Positions 26,315 through 35,509 of a DNA stretch of 64,000 nt are shown piece by piece. The translations under genes and the position numbers were made by a program. Positions within the stretch are counted from its first letter, which is position 1, and each line of letters starts with the position of its first letter. The notes under the pieces are model-generated. The model was not told where the DNA came from. It ran no database searches and was given only the letters and a program-made list of their open reading frames with translations. The DNA comes from Shimia isoporae (lineage in GTDB: Bacteria > Pseudomonadota > Alphaproteobacteria > Rhodobacterales > Rhodobacteraceae), in the NCBI RefSeq assembly GCF_004346865.1, contig NZ_SMGR01000002.1, positions 532,995 to 596,994 on the forward strand, in the 5' to 3' direction.

Positions 26315-27478
26315 TCAGGCGCCAAGCGGCCGCAGCATTTCGCGACTGATGATGTGACGCTGGATTTCGCTGGTGCCTTCCCAGATGCGCTCGACCCGCG
26401 CGTCCCGCCAGATTCGCTCCAGAGGCAATTCATTCATCAGACCCATCCCGCCATGGATCTGGATCGCTTCGTCGGCGACGAAAGCAAGCATTTCGGTCGC
26501 CTTCAGTTTCGCCATCGCCATATCCGCTTCGGTCACAGTGCCCTGATCAAATTTCCAACCCGCTTCCCATGTCAGCAGGTTTGCCGCTTTCAGCTCGAGC
26601 GCCATGTCCGCAAGTTTGAAGCTGACACCCTGAAACTTGCCAATCTGCTGCCCGAACTGCTTGCGTTCCGCCGCATAAGACAGCGCGTGATCCATCGCTC
26701 GTTCCGCGCGCCCCAAACACGTCGCCGCCACCTGAAGCCGTGTGGCACCCAGCCACTCGTTGGCAACCTGAAAGCCTTTGTCGACCTCGCCAAGAACCGC
26801 GGAGTCAGGCAGGCGACAGTCGTCAAACTCCAGTACGGCGTTGGTGTAGCCACGGTGACTTACGTTCTCGTATCCGTCCCGCACCTCGAAACCGGGCGTA
26901 CCTTTGTCCACAAAAAACGCCGTGATCTTCTTCTTGGGGCCCCGTGGCGTGTCTTCCACGCCCGTTGCCATGAAACAGATTGCAAAGTCCGCAATATCCG
27001 CATGGCTGATGAAGTGCTTGGTGCCGTTCAGTACCCAATCACCCCCATCTCTGCGGGCGGTCGCTTTCATGCCGCGCAAATCGGACCCCGCGTCCGGCTC
27101 GGTCATCGCCAGGCAATCCCACTTCTCACCCTTCATACAGGGCACAAGGTATTTCTCACGCTGCTCTGGAGTGCCTGCCATCAGTATGTTGGACGGTCGC
27201 GCAACACCCGTCCAATGCAGTGCGTAGTTGGCGCGCCCCAGTTCTTTCTCGTACATCAGCCATGTCAAAGTATCGAGACCGGCCCCGCCGACCTCTTCGG
27301 GCATGTTGGCAGCATAGAGCCCGGCGTCCATCGCCTTTTTTTGCACCTCGCGGATCACATCCATATCAAGGCGGCCGGTGCGCTCGATTTCCGCCTCATG
27401 CGGATAGAGTTCGTTTTCGACAAAGGCCCGTGTGGTTTCCACGATCATGGCCTGCTCTTCGGTCAGGGCAAACTGCAT
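26315..27478 (-). CDS. Acyl-CoA dehydrogenase
   Basis: This 387-residue FAD flavoenzyme is expected to pass electrons to ETF. Landmarks include AMTEPDAGSDLRGMKATA (FAD-binding signature), TKHFISHADIADF, ERKQFGQQIGKFQ, and the catalytic-base region with QIHGGMGLMNELPLERIWRD followed by RIWEGTSEIQRHI. The ATG at 27478 has a GGAG site; a TTG at 27490 is possible but less likely. It is first in the CaiD-like cluster and diverges from an AraC-type regulator gene. A CaiA-like role is suggested by context, not by residues. Confidence 0.88.
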   Translation of the reverse strand: MQFALTEEQAMIVETTRAFVENELYPHEAEIERTGRLDMDVIREVQKKAMDAGLYAANMPEEVGGAGLDTLTWLMYEKELGRANYALHWTGVARPSNILMAGTPEQREKYLVPCMKGEKWDCLAMTEPDAGSDLRGMKATARRDGGDWVLNGTKHFISHADIADFAICFMATGVEDTPRGPKKKITAFFVDKGTPGFEVRDGYENVSHRGYTNAVLEFDDCRLPDSAVLGEVDKGFQVANEWLGATRLQVAATCLGRAERAMDHALSYAAERKQFGQQIGKFQGVSFKLADMALELKAANLLTWEAGWKFDQGTVTEADMAMAKLKATEMLAFVADEAIQIHGGMGLMNELPLERIWRDARVERIWEGTSEIQRHIISREMLRPLGA

Positions 27479-27532
27479 AGCGCGCTCCAAGTTTCAGCTA
27501 CACAAAGCTCACCGCACTTGACCGCCAATATC

Positions 27533-28495
27533 ATGCAGAATTATCCCTCTAGCATGCAGAATTGGGAAAAAACCTCCGCCGCACCGCAGCACATTGGCGT
27601 GCTTCTATTTGAGGGTTTCTCAAACCACTGCCTTGCCAACACAGTTGAGCCCATGCGCGCTGCCAACATGTTATCGGGCAAAACCCTGTATGACTGGTCG
27701 TTTCTATCGTTGGATGCCTCGGCGGTCCAAAGTTCCTCCGGCCTGCCCGTTGCTCCGCATGACCGGCTGGATGCCGCCCGCGGCGACATGCTGGTCGTTA
27801 TGCCTTCGTACGGTTTTCGCGACCACGCCGGCTGGAGAACCCAGGCCGCGCTGCGCGCCGCAGCATCCCGCTTTCCAACCCTCTGCGCGATGGACACCGG
27901 CAGCTGGCTCTTTGCGGAGGCAGGGTTGCTCGACGGACACAAGGCAACGATCCACTGGGAAGAACTCACCAACTTTGCCGAACGCTTCCCTGATGTAGAA
28001 GCCGTGCGGGAGCGTTTTGTCATCGATAAAGACCGCCTGACCTGCTCCGGTGCCATGGCAGCGTTTGATCTGGTTCTGCATCTAATCGGGCAAACCCAAG
28101 GCCAAGCCCTCGCGCTAGAGGTCGCCCAACTATTCATGACCCGCGACAGCGCCCGCTCCCACTCCGGCGGTGCCACGCCAGCGGGTCGCATCGTAAACCG
28201 CGCGCTGGCCGTGATGCAGGAACATGTTGAAAACCCGCTTCCCATCCCGGAAATTGCACGCCGCGCCGGCGTTACCCAGAAAACCCTTGATGCACGGATG
28301 AAGGCCGAACTTGGTGCCTCGCCGACGACCGTCTACCGCCGTCAACGCCTGACACTTGCCCGCAAACTGATTTCGGACACGGATCTCTCGATCGCCGAAA
28401 TCGCCTTGCGCTCTGGCTACATGGATCCCGCCGCAATGACGCGGGCTTTCAAGACAGCTTTCGGAACCACGCCGAGCCGAATCCGGCAGGGTTAG
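27533..28495 (+). CDS. GlxA-family AraC-type transcriptional regulator
   Basis: The 320-residue product has an N-terminal DJ-1/PfpI-like domain (HIGVLLFEGFSNHCLANTVEP; TLCAMDTGSWLFAEAGLLDG; TIHWEE) and a C-terminal AraC helix-turn-helix pair (PLPIPEIARRAGVTQKTLDARMK; SIAEIALRSGYMDPAAMTRAFK). GlxA-type regulators such as CdhR control carnitine and betaine catabolism. Its divergent position next to the acyl-CoA dehydrogenase makes it the likely regulator of that cluster. Two start codons are possible (27533 and 27554), each in a repeated CATGCAGAATT, and neither has a good ribosome site. Confidence 0.85.
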   Translation: MQNYPSSMQNWEKTSAAPQHIGVLLFEGFSNHCLANTVEPMRAANMLSGKTLYDWSFLSLDASAVQSSSGLPVAPHDRLDAARGDMLVVMPSYGFRDHAGWRTQAALRAAASRFPTLCAMDTGSWLFAEAGLLDGHKATIHWEELTNFAERFPDVEAVRERFVIDKDRLTCSGAMAAFDLVLHLIGQTQGQALALEVAQLFMTRDSARSHSGGATPAGRIVNRALAVMQEHVENPLPIPEIARRAGVTQKTLDARMKAELGASPTTVYRRQRLTLARKLISDTDLSIAEIALRSGYMDPAAMTRAFKTAFGTTPSRIRQG

Positions 28496-28498
28496 TCT

Positions 28499-29494
28499 CT
28501 ATTTTGTATACATTTGCTTCTTGTGCGCACGTGTCCGCGCGGTGCCTTCCGCCGAGCCGTCATGAAAGGTCCCGAACCACTTGTCGAACGGAATTTCGGA
28601 CGTGCCGTAGTTGCACTCGAAATACCGGTGATGCAGTTGGTGGAAAAAGTCGCCCGATTTGGCAAACTCCGCATCTTTGGCGATCAGCTTCTCGAACCCA
28701 CAATGGGAAAATACCGGGCTGAGCTGCTGAAAATAGACATGAAACATCAGGTGAAGCGTGCCGGAAGGCACGATCAGATGCACGAAATACGTCGTGAAAT
28801 AAAGCAAGTTCTCATACCAGTGGTTCGAAATTCCGGACCACGGACCAACATTGACGTTGCGATGGTGTACGGCATGCACGTGTTTGTAGAGTTTCGGATG
28901 GTGTTCAAGCCGATGGACCCAGTAAAAGTGTAGTCCCGACCACATCGGGATGAGCGCCAGCCAAGCAACAAAAAATACCGGCGTTTCGGCAAAAGTGATC
29001 ACCGGCACCCAACCGTTGGCCATCACCCAGAAAATCAGACACTGGTATACGGTCGCCACCGTCATTGCACTGCCCAGCGTCCACCAAATGTTGTCCAAAA
29101 CCTGATTGTTGAAGGTGAAAGTCCCGTTCTTTCGAGTCAGGTCGCGCTTGTCGAACTTCTTGCGCATGCCTTGACCCTTGCGCATGTAAAGCCACCAGTG
29201 CAGCCCGCCCGCAACCAAGGTCTGCGGCACCACATTCATGAGCCAGACGGTTCCGACCCAGCGCCAATGAAACATCTGCATCTGATCAAGCGGAGGCAAC
29301 ACAAATGCCCAGATCAGCACAGCCACCAGAAACGGAATCGTAAGAGCCGTCAGCATCAGCCACGCGCCGCGATACCAACGCAGGACCGCGACCGGGCGCG
29401 GCGGCCAGGAAAACAGCGGGTTCAATCCGACCGGCTCCGCAGGCCGGTAATGCCAGCGCTCGGCTTCGGGGTCATTGACGAAATCATGTGGCAA
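28499..29494 (-). CDS. Sterol desaturase/fatty acid hydroxylase-family membrane protein
   Basis: This 331-residue integral membrane di-iron oxygenase has several hydrophobic segments. The eight-histidine pattern of the superfamily is present: HFYWVHRLEHH, HAVHHRNVN, and HQLHHRYFECNYG, with further His in ISNHWYENLL. It would hydroxylate or desaturate a lipid; the substrate is unknown. Its stop lies 3 bases from the stop of the convergent regulator gene. A class II aldolase gene lies 34 bases upstream on the same strand, so they may be co-transcribed. Confidence 0.87.
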   Translation of the reverse strand: MPHDFVNDPEAERWHYRPAEPVGLNPLFSWPPRPVAVLRWYRGAWLMLTALTIPFLVAVLIWAFVLPPLDQMQMFHWRWVGTVWLMNVVPQTLVAGGLHWWLYMRKGQGMRKKFDKRDLTRKNGTFTFNNQVLDNIWWTLGSAMTVATVYQCLIFWVMANGWVPVITFAETPVFFVAWLALIPMWSGLHFYWVHRLEHHPKLYKHVHAVHHRNVNVGPWSGISNHWYENLLYFTTYFVHLIVPSGTLHLMFHVYFQQLSPVFSHCGFEKLIAKDAEFAKSGDFFHQLHHRYFECNYGTSEIPFDKWFGTFHDGSAEGTARTRAHKKQMYTK

Positions 29495-29528
29495 TACGCA
29501 AACCTCCCGGGATCAGGTTCCAGCAGGC

Positions 29529-30284
29529 CTAGCTGGCATAATTGGATCCTTCGTCGTCCAGAATGGCCTTCAGCTCCGCCAGATGGCGCACATCCTGTTC
29601 CGGATATTCCTCAAGCTCTCGGGCAGTTTTTTCGGCGATGTCATCCGGCAGAACCCGCAACGGCTGTCCGGTTTGCAGGGCCCGTATGTAGGTTTCTGCG
29701 GCGCGCTCGAAGTAATACAGTCGGTTGAACGTATCCGCGACGCTGTCGCCAATCACCAAAACGCCGTGATTGCCCATAATCATGACCTTCTTTTTGGGAT
29801 CGGTCAGCAATCCCGCACAGCGCTCGCCTTCATCCTCAAACGCCAAACCGCCATACCCGTCATCAATCACATACCGGTTGTAAAACGTCGCACAGTTCTG
29901 ATCGATCGGCGGTAGGTTGCTGTCGGCAAGGCTCGCCAGCACGGTGGCGAAAATCGAATGCACATGCATTACGCATCGCGCATGCGGGCAATGGCGGTGA
30001 ATCCCCCCGTGCAGACCCCATGCTGTCGGATCCGGCGCATCCGGTCCCGACAAGGTTTCGGGGTCATTGGCATCAAGCAGCAACAGATCGCTGGCCTTGA
30101 TGCGCGAGAAATGCACTTGATTGCGGTTCATGAGGAACTGCGTGCCGACTTCGTTGACTGCGAGACTGAAATGATTGGCCACACCTTCGTGCCAGTTGAG
30201 CCGCTCGGCCCAGCGAAACGCTGCCGCCATATCCACGCGTTCCTGCCAGTGCTCCATATTGGGCCGCAACTCTGTGACACTCAT
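29529..30284 (-). CDS. Class II aldolase/adducin-family protein
   Basis: This 251-residue protein of the zinc-dependent class II aldolase fold has zinc-binding histidines in HCPHARCVMHVHSIFA and a further conserved HGVLVIGDSVADTF. The N-terminal NWHEGVANHFSLAV is the phosphate/substrate loop region of the family. Aldol cleavage of a sugar phosphate, or a decarboxylase-type role, is possible. No partner kinase or isomerase is nearby. An AAGGAACGGG ribosome site precedes the ATG. Confidence 0.85.
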   Translation of the reverse strand: MSVTELRPNMEHWQERVDMAAAFRWAERLNWHEGVANHFSLAVNEVGTQFLMNRNQVHFSRIKASDLLLLDANDPETLSGPDAPDPTAWGLHGGIHRHCPHARCVMHVHSIFATVLASLADSNLPPIDQNCATFYNRYVIDDGYGGLAFEDEGERCAGLLTDPKKKVMIMGNHGVLVIGDSVADTFNRLYYFERAAETYIRALQTGQPLRVLPDDIAEKTARELEEYPEQDVRHLAELKAILDDEGSNYAS

Positions 30285-30595
30285 GATCCCGTTCCTTCTG
30301 CTGTCAGCCCCAGATCACCACCGGCCGCAGGCTCCGGTCTATCCTCTTTGCGACGTCGCATTTGGCGCGGAGGCGCTCCCGCCATCTTCGATGCCTGACG
30401 GCATCTGCCAGATGTTGGGCCGGGCTCAGCTGCGCTGAGCCTTCGGGTATTTGAAACCAGAAAGAAGTCATAAATGGTGACAGGCCGGCGGGTCGGGCAA
30501 TCGAGGTCAGTTTCAAAGCTCCATTGAAACTGTTTTTGCAAAAGCTTCATCGAAGCCGTGGTTGAACCTCGCCAAAACGCATGGCACCTTGGGCC
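30285..30595. other. Divergent intergenic region upstream of the adenine deaminase gene
   Basis: This stretch separates the class II aldolase gene from adenine deaminase. It contains a second copy of the hairpin plus GGGTATTTG box (30423-30467). The rest, to the right, must hold the purine operon promoter, but no clear -35/-10 pair is visible. A self-complementary run TTTCAAAGCTCCATTGAAAC lies at about 30511-30530. I see no gene in it. Confidence 0.5.
30423..30467 (+). repeat. Hairpin plus GGGTATTTG..ACCAG box, copy 2
   Basis: The hairpin GGCTCAG/CTGAGCC (30423-30429 with 30435-30441) is followed by TTC and GGGTATTTGAAACCAGAAAG (30445-30464). Compared with the copy after dxs, the box matches at 17 of 20 positions while the hairpin stem sequence differs, so structure plus box seems to be what is conserved. 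Unlike the first copy, it lies at the 5' side of two divergent genes. Confidence 0.5.
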
Positions 30596-32404
30596 ATGGA
30601 ACATAAGCATTTTCAGAGCTGGGCCGACGTGGCCCCACAACTGGTCGCAGTGGCTGCCGGACGCGCGCCCGCAGACCTCGTGATCCGCAAGGGGCGTTGG
30701 GTCAACGTCCACACCCGCGAAATTCTAGACAACCACGACATTGCCGTCGTAGCCGGCCGCATCGCCTATGTCGGACCGGATGCCGGCCATTGCACTGGCC
30801 CCGATACCGAAATCATCGAGGCGGAAGGTCGCTACATGATTCCCGGACTGTGCGACGGGCACATGCACATTGAGTCCGGTATGCTGACTCCGGCGGAGTT
30901 CGCCCGCGCGGTGATCGGTCACGGCACAACCACTATGTTCACCGACCCGCACGAGATTGCCAATGTCCTTGGGCTGGACGGGGTTCGGATGATGCACGAC
31001 GAGGCGTTGTTGCAGCCGATCAATATCTTCACACAGATGCCGTCCTGTGCCCCGTCGGCACCCGGCCTTGAGACCACCGGTTATGAAATCGGACCTGACG
31101 ACGTGAGCGCGGCAATGCAATGGCCCGGAATCATCGGGCTGGGCGAGATGATGAACTTTCCCGGTGTGATCAACGGCAGTCAGCAGATGTTGGCAGAGAT
31201 CGCAGCAACGCAAAACGCGGGCAAAACGGTTGGCGGGCATTATGCCAGCCCTGACCTTGGCATCCCGTTCCATGCCTATGCTGCGGGCGGTCCGGCAGAC
31301 GACCACGAAGGCACCTGCGAAGCCGACGCCATCGCCAGGGTGCGTCAGGGAATGCGCATGATGATGCGCCTCGGGTCGGCCTGGTATGACGTGGAAACCC
31401 AAATCACCGCGATCACCGAAAAGGGGCTGGATCCGCGCAACTTCATTTTGTGCACCGATGATTGTCATTCGGGCACGCTGGTCAACGACGGGCATATGAA
31501 CCGCGTGGTACGTCATGCCATCGACTGTGGTTGCGATCCTGTCGTGGCGCTGCAAATGGCGACCATCAACACTGCCTCGCACTTCGGCCTCGAGCGGGAT
31601 CTCGGCTCGATTGCTCCCGGCCGCCGCGCCGATGTGATCCTGACGTCGGACCTAAAAACCCTGCCGATCGAGCACGTCGTTGCCCGAGGCCGGACCGTTG
31701 CACAGGATGGTGAGGTACTCGTTGAGTGTCCCCACTATGACTGGCCCGACAGCGCGCGCCAGACGGTGAATATGGGCCGCGCGCGTACCGCTGCAGATTT
31801 TGAAGTCCGCGCCCCTGAAGGGGCCACCAATGTCACGGCCAATGTGATTGGTGTGATTGAAAACCAGGCTCCAACCAAGGCGCTTACGGCGGATCTCAGG
31901 GTCGAAAACGGTGTCGCTTGTGGGGACATAGAGACTGATGTGGCCCAAATCGCGCTGGTCGAGCGTCACCGGGCGACCGGCGGTGTGGTGAATGGGTTTG
32001 TGTCGGGCTTCGGCTACAAGGGACGCATGGCCATGGCCTCGACAGTGGCTCACGACAGCCACCACATGATCGTGGTCGGGACCGACCGCGAGATGATGGC
32101 CAAGGCTGCCAACCGGCTTGGGGACGTTGGCGGTGGTGTCACCGTTTTCAAGGACGGCGAGGAGATCGCGCTGGTCGAGTTGCCGATTGCGGGTCTGATG
32201 TCAGACGCCCCGGCGACAGAGGTCGCGGCCAAAGCCGAAAACATGGTGCAGGCGATGGAGGCTTGCGGATGCACGCTCAACAACGCTTATATGCAGCACT
32301 CGCTGTTGGCGCTGGTGGTGATCCCCGAACTTCGGATTTCTGACCTCGGCCTTGTGGATGTGACCCGTTTCGAAATGACTGATGTGATTAAGGCTGCCGA
32401 ATGA
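30596..32404 (+). CDS. ade: Adenine deaminase
   Basis: The enzyme hydrolyses adenine to hypoxanthine and ammonia. The 602-residue amidohydrolase has LVIRKGRWVNVHTREIL as the beta-sandwich start, the metal motif LCDGHMHIESGMLTP, FTDPHEIANVLGLDG, and the conserved CTDDCHSGTLVNDGHMNR. The C-terminal domain includes GRMAMASTVAHDSHHMIVVG. An in-frame ATG five codons upstream (30581) is an alternative start; neither has a strong ribosome site. The TGA overlaps the amn ATG (ATGA), so adenine released by AMP nucleosidase would be deaminated by its operon partner. Confidence 0.93.
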   Translation: MEHKHFQSWADVAPQLVAVAAGRAPADLVIRKGRWVNVHTREILDNHDIAVVAGRIAYVGPDAGHCTGPDTEIIEAEGRYMIPGLCDGHMHIESGMLTPAEFARAVIGHGTTTMFTDPHEIANVLGLDGVRMMHDEALLQPINIFTQMPSCAPSAPGLETTGYEIGPDDVSAAMQWPGIIGLGEMMNFPGVINGSQQMLAEIAATQNAGKTVGGHYASPDLGIPFHAYAAGGPADDHEGTCEADAIARVRQGMRMMMRLGSAWYDVETQITAITEKGLDPRNFILCTDDCHSGTLVNDGHMNRVVRHAIDCGCDPVVALQMATINTASHFGLERDLGSIAPGRRADVILTSDLKTLPIEHVVARGRTVAQDGEVLVECPHYDWPDSARQTVNMGRARTAADFEVRAPEGATNVTANVIGVIENQAPTKALTADLRVENGVACGDIETDVAQIALVERHRATGGVVNGFVSGFGYKGRMAMASTVAHDSHHMIVVGTDREMMAKAANRLGDVGGGVTVFKDGEEIALVELPIAGLMSDAPATEVAAKAENMVQAMEACGCTLNNAYMQHSLLALVVIPELRISDLGLVDVTRFEMTDVIKAAE

Positions 32405-33876
32405 CTCCACAACAAATCCCCGTGCACTCCCCTGCCGTCCCAGGGCCGGAAGCATTTACAGACGCCGCCGCCGCCGTGGACCGGCTCGAAGAGCTTTACC
32501 GGATCGGCACCACTTATTTGTGCGACCAGTTCAGCCGCGCCCTGCGCAAGGGACCGGATGGCCACCGCATTCGCGCCTACTATCCCGAAATCCGCATTTC
32601 CACGACGTCGTTCGCGCAAGTGGACAGCCGCCTGAGCTACGGGCACGTGTCCGAACCGGGAGTGCATTCGGCAACAATCACGCGACCGGATCTCTTCAGA
32701 AACTACCTGCAACAACAAATCGGCTTACTGCTGGAGAACCACGGCGTTCCGGTGACCATAGGTGTTTCCGATACGCCGATTCCCGTGCACTTCGCAGTGG
32801 CCGCGCAAAGCGACATGACCGTGCCACAGGATGGCGCCGCGGAATTCACCCTGCGTGACATCTTTGATGTGCCGGATCTATCGACCACCAACGACGACAT
32901 CGTCAACGGCATGTACAAATCCGCAGACGGCGTCGAACCTCTCGCACCGTTCACTGCACAGCGCATTGATTATTCTCTCGCGCGCCTCAGTCACTATACG
33001 GCCACTGATCCGGAACACTTCCAGAATCACGTGCTCTTTACGAACTACCAGTTCTACGTGACCGAGTTCGAAGCCTACGCCCGCGCCATGCTGGCCGATC
33101 CGAAATCCGGCTACACCAGCTTTGTCAGCACCGGCAATGTCGAGATCACCGATGCCGAAACCGCCATCGCACCGGTGGACAAGCAGCCCCAGATGCCGAC
33201 TTACCACCTCAAACGGGCTGATGGCTCAGGCATCACGTTGGTCAATATCGGCGTCGGACCGTCCAATGCAAAAACCGCAACAGACCACATCGCCGTGCTG
33301 CGGCCTCATGCCTGGATCATGGTAGGCCACTGTGCCGGCCTGCGGAATTCGCAATCGCTTGGCGATTTTGTTCTGGCACACGCCTATCTGCGCGAAGATC
33401 ACGTTCTGGACGACGATCTTCCCATCTGGGTTCCGATACCGGCGCTGGCCGAGGTACAGGTGGCGATGGAAGACGCAGTTGCAGAAGTCACCAAGCTTAA
33501 GGGGTACGACCTGAAACGCGTGATGCGTACCGGTACCGTGGCCACGATCGACAACCGCAATTGGGAACTGCGCGAACACACCGGACCGGTGCAGCGCCTG
33601 TCTCAATCCCGCGCCATTGCACTGGATATGGAAAGTGCCACGATCGCGGCAAACGGGTATCGGTTCCGCGTTCCCTACGGCACGCTCCTCTGTGTCAGCG
33701 ACAAGCCGCTTCATGGCGAATTGAAGCTTCCAGGCATGGCCTCGGACTTCTATAAAACGCAGGTAGCCCGCCATCTGATGATTGGTATTCGGGCCATGGA
33801 GACCCTGCGAGAAATGCCGCTGGAACGGCTCCATTCGCGGAAATTGCGCTCTTTTGACGAGACCGCATTCCTCTGA
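32401..33876 (+). CDS. amn: AMP nucleosidase
   Basis: The 491-residue enzyme splits AMP to adenine and ribose 5-phosphate. The N-terminal AMN domain (RLEELYRIGTTYLCDQFSRA) is followed by a nucleoside-phosphorylase-like catalytic domain with VNIGVGPSNAKTATDHIAVLRP, WIMVGHCAGLRNSQSLGDFV and the purine/ribose pocket ALDMESATIAANGYRFRVPYG. Length and domain order match E. coli Amn. It overlaps ade by four bases and is followed by a terminator, giving a two-gene purine salvage operon. Confidence 0.95.
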   Translation: MTPQQIPVHSPAVPGPEAFTDAAAAVDRLEELYRIGTTYLCDQFSRALRKGPDGHRIRAYYPEIRISTTSFAQVDSRLSYGHVSEPGVHSATITRPDLFRNYLQQQIGLLLENHGVPVTIGVSDTPIPVHFAVAAQSDMTVPQDGAAEFTLRDIFDVPDLSTTNDDIVNGMYKSADGVEPLAPFTAQRIDYSLARLSHYTATDPEHFQNHVLFTNYQFYVTEFEAYARAMLADPKSGYTSFVSTGNVEITDAETAIAPVDKQPQMPTYHLKRADGSGITLVNIGVGPSNAKTATDHIAVLRPHAWIMVGHCAGLRNSQSLGDFVLAHAYLREDHVLDDDLPIWVPIPALAEVQVAMEDAVAEVTKLKGYDLKRVMRTGTVATIDNRNWELREHTGPVQRLSQSRAIALDMESATIAANGYRFRVPYGTLLCVSDKPLHGELKLPGMASDFYKTQVARHLMIGIRAMETLREMPLERLHSRKLRSFDETAFL

Positions 33877-33893
33877 CCCTGCGGAAACTTGCC

Positions 33894-33919
33894 AAAAACC
33901 CCACTTTTTAGGGGTTTTT
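33894..33919 (+). terminator. Terminator after amn
   Basis: AAAAACCCC (33894-33902) and GGGGTTTTT (33911-33919) form a perfect 9-bp stem around an ACTTTTTA loop, with the T-run in the 3' arm. It closes the ade-amn operon. Confidence 0.85.
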
Positions 33920-33923
33920 GGGC

Positions 33924-33939
33924 ACACAATTTATTGTGT
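33924..33939. promoter_or_regulatory. Inverted repeat ahead of the HU gene
   Basis: ACACAATTTATTGTGT is a perfect 6-bp inverted repeat around TTTA, about 70 bases before the HU start and just after the amn terminator. It could be an operator in the HU promoter region. Confidence 0.3.
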
Positions 33940-34008
33940 TCGCCTACCATATCCCGTTAAATGCCGGACACGAGGCCCAATACTCGGGCAGACCAATGGA
34001 GACCTGAA

Positions 34009-34296
34009 ATGGCAAAACCGATGACCAAGACCCAACTCGTTGCCGCTCTGGCCGAAGAAATGGGTTCGGACAAGAAATCCGCCGGCGCAGCACTGGAAGC
34101 AGTTTGCGCCCTGATCACCCGCGAAGTTTCCGCAGGTGGCGCAGTGACCCTGCCCGGCGTTGGCAAAATCTACTGCCGTGAGCGCCCCGAGCGCATGGTG
34201 CGCAACCCTGCCACCGGCGAGCAGATCAAGAAAGACGCAGACAAGGTTGTGAAAATGACCATCGCCAAAGCGCTGAAAGACAGCGTAAACGGCTGA
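34009..34296 (+). CDS. HU-family DNA-binding protein
   Basis: This 95-residue nucleoid protein begins MAKPMTKTQLVAALAEEMG with the helical dimerisation body, followed by VTLPGVGKIYCRERPERMVRNP where the DNA-binding arm R-N-P lies. It then has TGEQIKKDADKVVKMTIAKALKDSV. The proline at the arm tip (RNPATGE) is conserved. The ATG at 34009 follows GGAGACCTGAA. It stands alone between two terminators. Confidence 0.93.
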   Translation: MAKPMTKTQLVAALAEEMGSDKKSAGAALEAVCALITREVSAGGAVTLPGVGKIYCRERPERMVRNPATGEQIKKDADKVVKMTIAKALKDSVNG

Positions 34297-34320
34297 TCGC
34301 GTCGATCACTGATTTACGGA

Positions 34321-34347
34321 AAGGGTCGCTTCGGGCGGCCCTTTTTG
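34321..34347 (+). terminator. Terminator after the HU gene
   Basis: AAGGGTCGC (34321-34329) pairs with GCGGCCCTT (34335-34343), with one G-U pair, around a TTCGG loop; the T-run follows at once. Confidence 0.85.
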
Positions 34348-34441
34348 TTTGGAACAACCTGTGCTGCGAAGCGTGTTTTCCGACCGGATGGAAAGGCGCG
34401 GCCCGGGACCTGTCAGTCTGATCCGGGCCGACGCATTGGCA

Positions 34442-35509
34442 TCACAGTTGCGCGCTGGGCGTAGACCGCGAGATTTCCAATTCCGCGTCATCCATCTCTT
34501 CACCAATGCCATCAAACAAAGGTGTCGACAGATAGCGCTCGCCGGTGTCTGGAAGCATCACGAGGATGTTGCTGCCTTTCGGCGCTTTTTCCGCCACTTG
34601 CATCGCTGTCGCAAAGGTCGCCCCTGCGGAGATGCCGGTGAAAATGCCCTCTTCTGCTGCAAGGCGGCGCGACCAGGCAATCCCGTCAGCCCCCGGAACC
34701 GTGAGCAATTCGTCATAGAACCCCTGATCCAGCGCTTCCTGCAGAACCCATGGAATGAAATCCGGCGTCCAGCCCTGAATCGGGTGCGGCTCAAAGTTCG
34801 GATGGCTTTCGGTTGCTTGATGGTCGTCATTGCGGGTGTTCACGTAGCCGGAACCGATAAGCGCGGCATTCGCGGGTTCGCTCAGGATAATTTTGGTGTC
34901 AGGGCTTTCCTTGCGCAGTACGCGACCAACGCCGCTCACCGTGCCGCCCGTGCCATACCCGCTGACAAAGTAGTCCAACGTTTCGCCCTCAAAATCCGCC
35001 AGAATTTCGCGGGCGGTGGTGGCCTGGTGGATATCCGCGTTGTCTGCGGTCTCGAACTGACTCGCAAGGAACCATCCGTTGGCCTCAGCTAACTCCTTGG
35101 CCTTGGTATACATGCCAAATCCTTTTTGCCCTTTGGGGGTCAGAACCACCTTCGCGCCAAGGAAGCGCATCAGACGGCGACGCTCCACGGAAAAGGCCTC
35201 CGACATGGTAATCACCAGCGGATACCCTTTCGCGGCACAAACCATTGCCAGCCCGATGCCCGTATTGCCGGATGTCGCCTCGACAACGGTTTGGCCGGGT
35301 TTTAACCGCCCGTCACGTTCGGCAGCCTCGATGATATTCAGCGCCAAACGGTCCTTCACCGACCCTGCGGGGTTGAATGCCTCGAATTTCACAAAGACGT
35401 TCACATGCTCCGGCGCAATCCGGTTGATACGGACCACCGGCGTGTCGCCTACGGTTTCCAGAATACTGTCATAGCGCTGGCCACGCCCTTTGGTTTCACG
35501 AATGCTCAT
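34442..35509 (-). CDS. cysK: Cysteine synthase A (O-acetylserine sulfhydrylase)
   Basis: This PLP enzyme makes cysteine from O-acetylserine and sulfide. The PLP lysine is in NPAGSVKDRLALNI, the substrate loop is EATSGNTGIGLAMV, and the phosphate-binding loop is GYGTGGTVSGVG. The GISAGATFATAMQV segment completes the active site. At 355 residues it is longer than E. coli CysK (323), with an extra acidic C-terminal tail (GIGEEMDDAELEISRSTPSA) and an insertion near NTRNDDHQATESHPNF. It is a single gene; 190 bases of noncoding DNA lie upstream. Confidence 0.92.
   Translation of the reverse strand: MSIRETKGRGQRYDSILETVGDTPVVRINRIAPEHVNVFVKFEAFNPAGSVKDRLALNIIEAAERDGRLKPGQTVVEATSGNTGIGLAMVCAAKGYPLVITMSEAFSVERRRLMRFLGAKVVLTPKGQKGFGMYTKAKELAEANGWFLASQFETADNADIHQATTAREILADFEGETLDYFVSGYGTGGTVSGVGRVLRKESPDTKIILSEPANAALIGSGYVNTRNDDHQATESHPNFEPHPIQGWTPDFIPWVLQEALDQGFYDELLTVPGADGIAWSRRLAAEEGIFTGISAGATFATAMQVAEKAPKGSNILVMLPDTGERYLSTPLFDGIGEEMDDAELEISRSTPSAQL

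Noticed and set aside
26261..27532. Long plus-strand open frame ahead of the GlxA regulator
   Set aside because: It is antisense to the acyl-CoA dehydrogenase gene, rich in R, H and P, and unlike any regulator N terminus.
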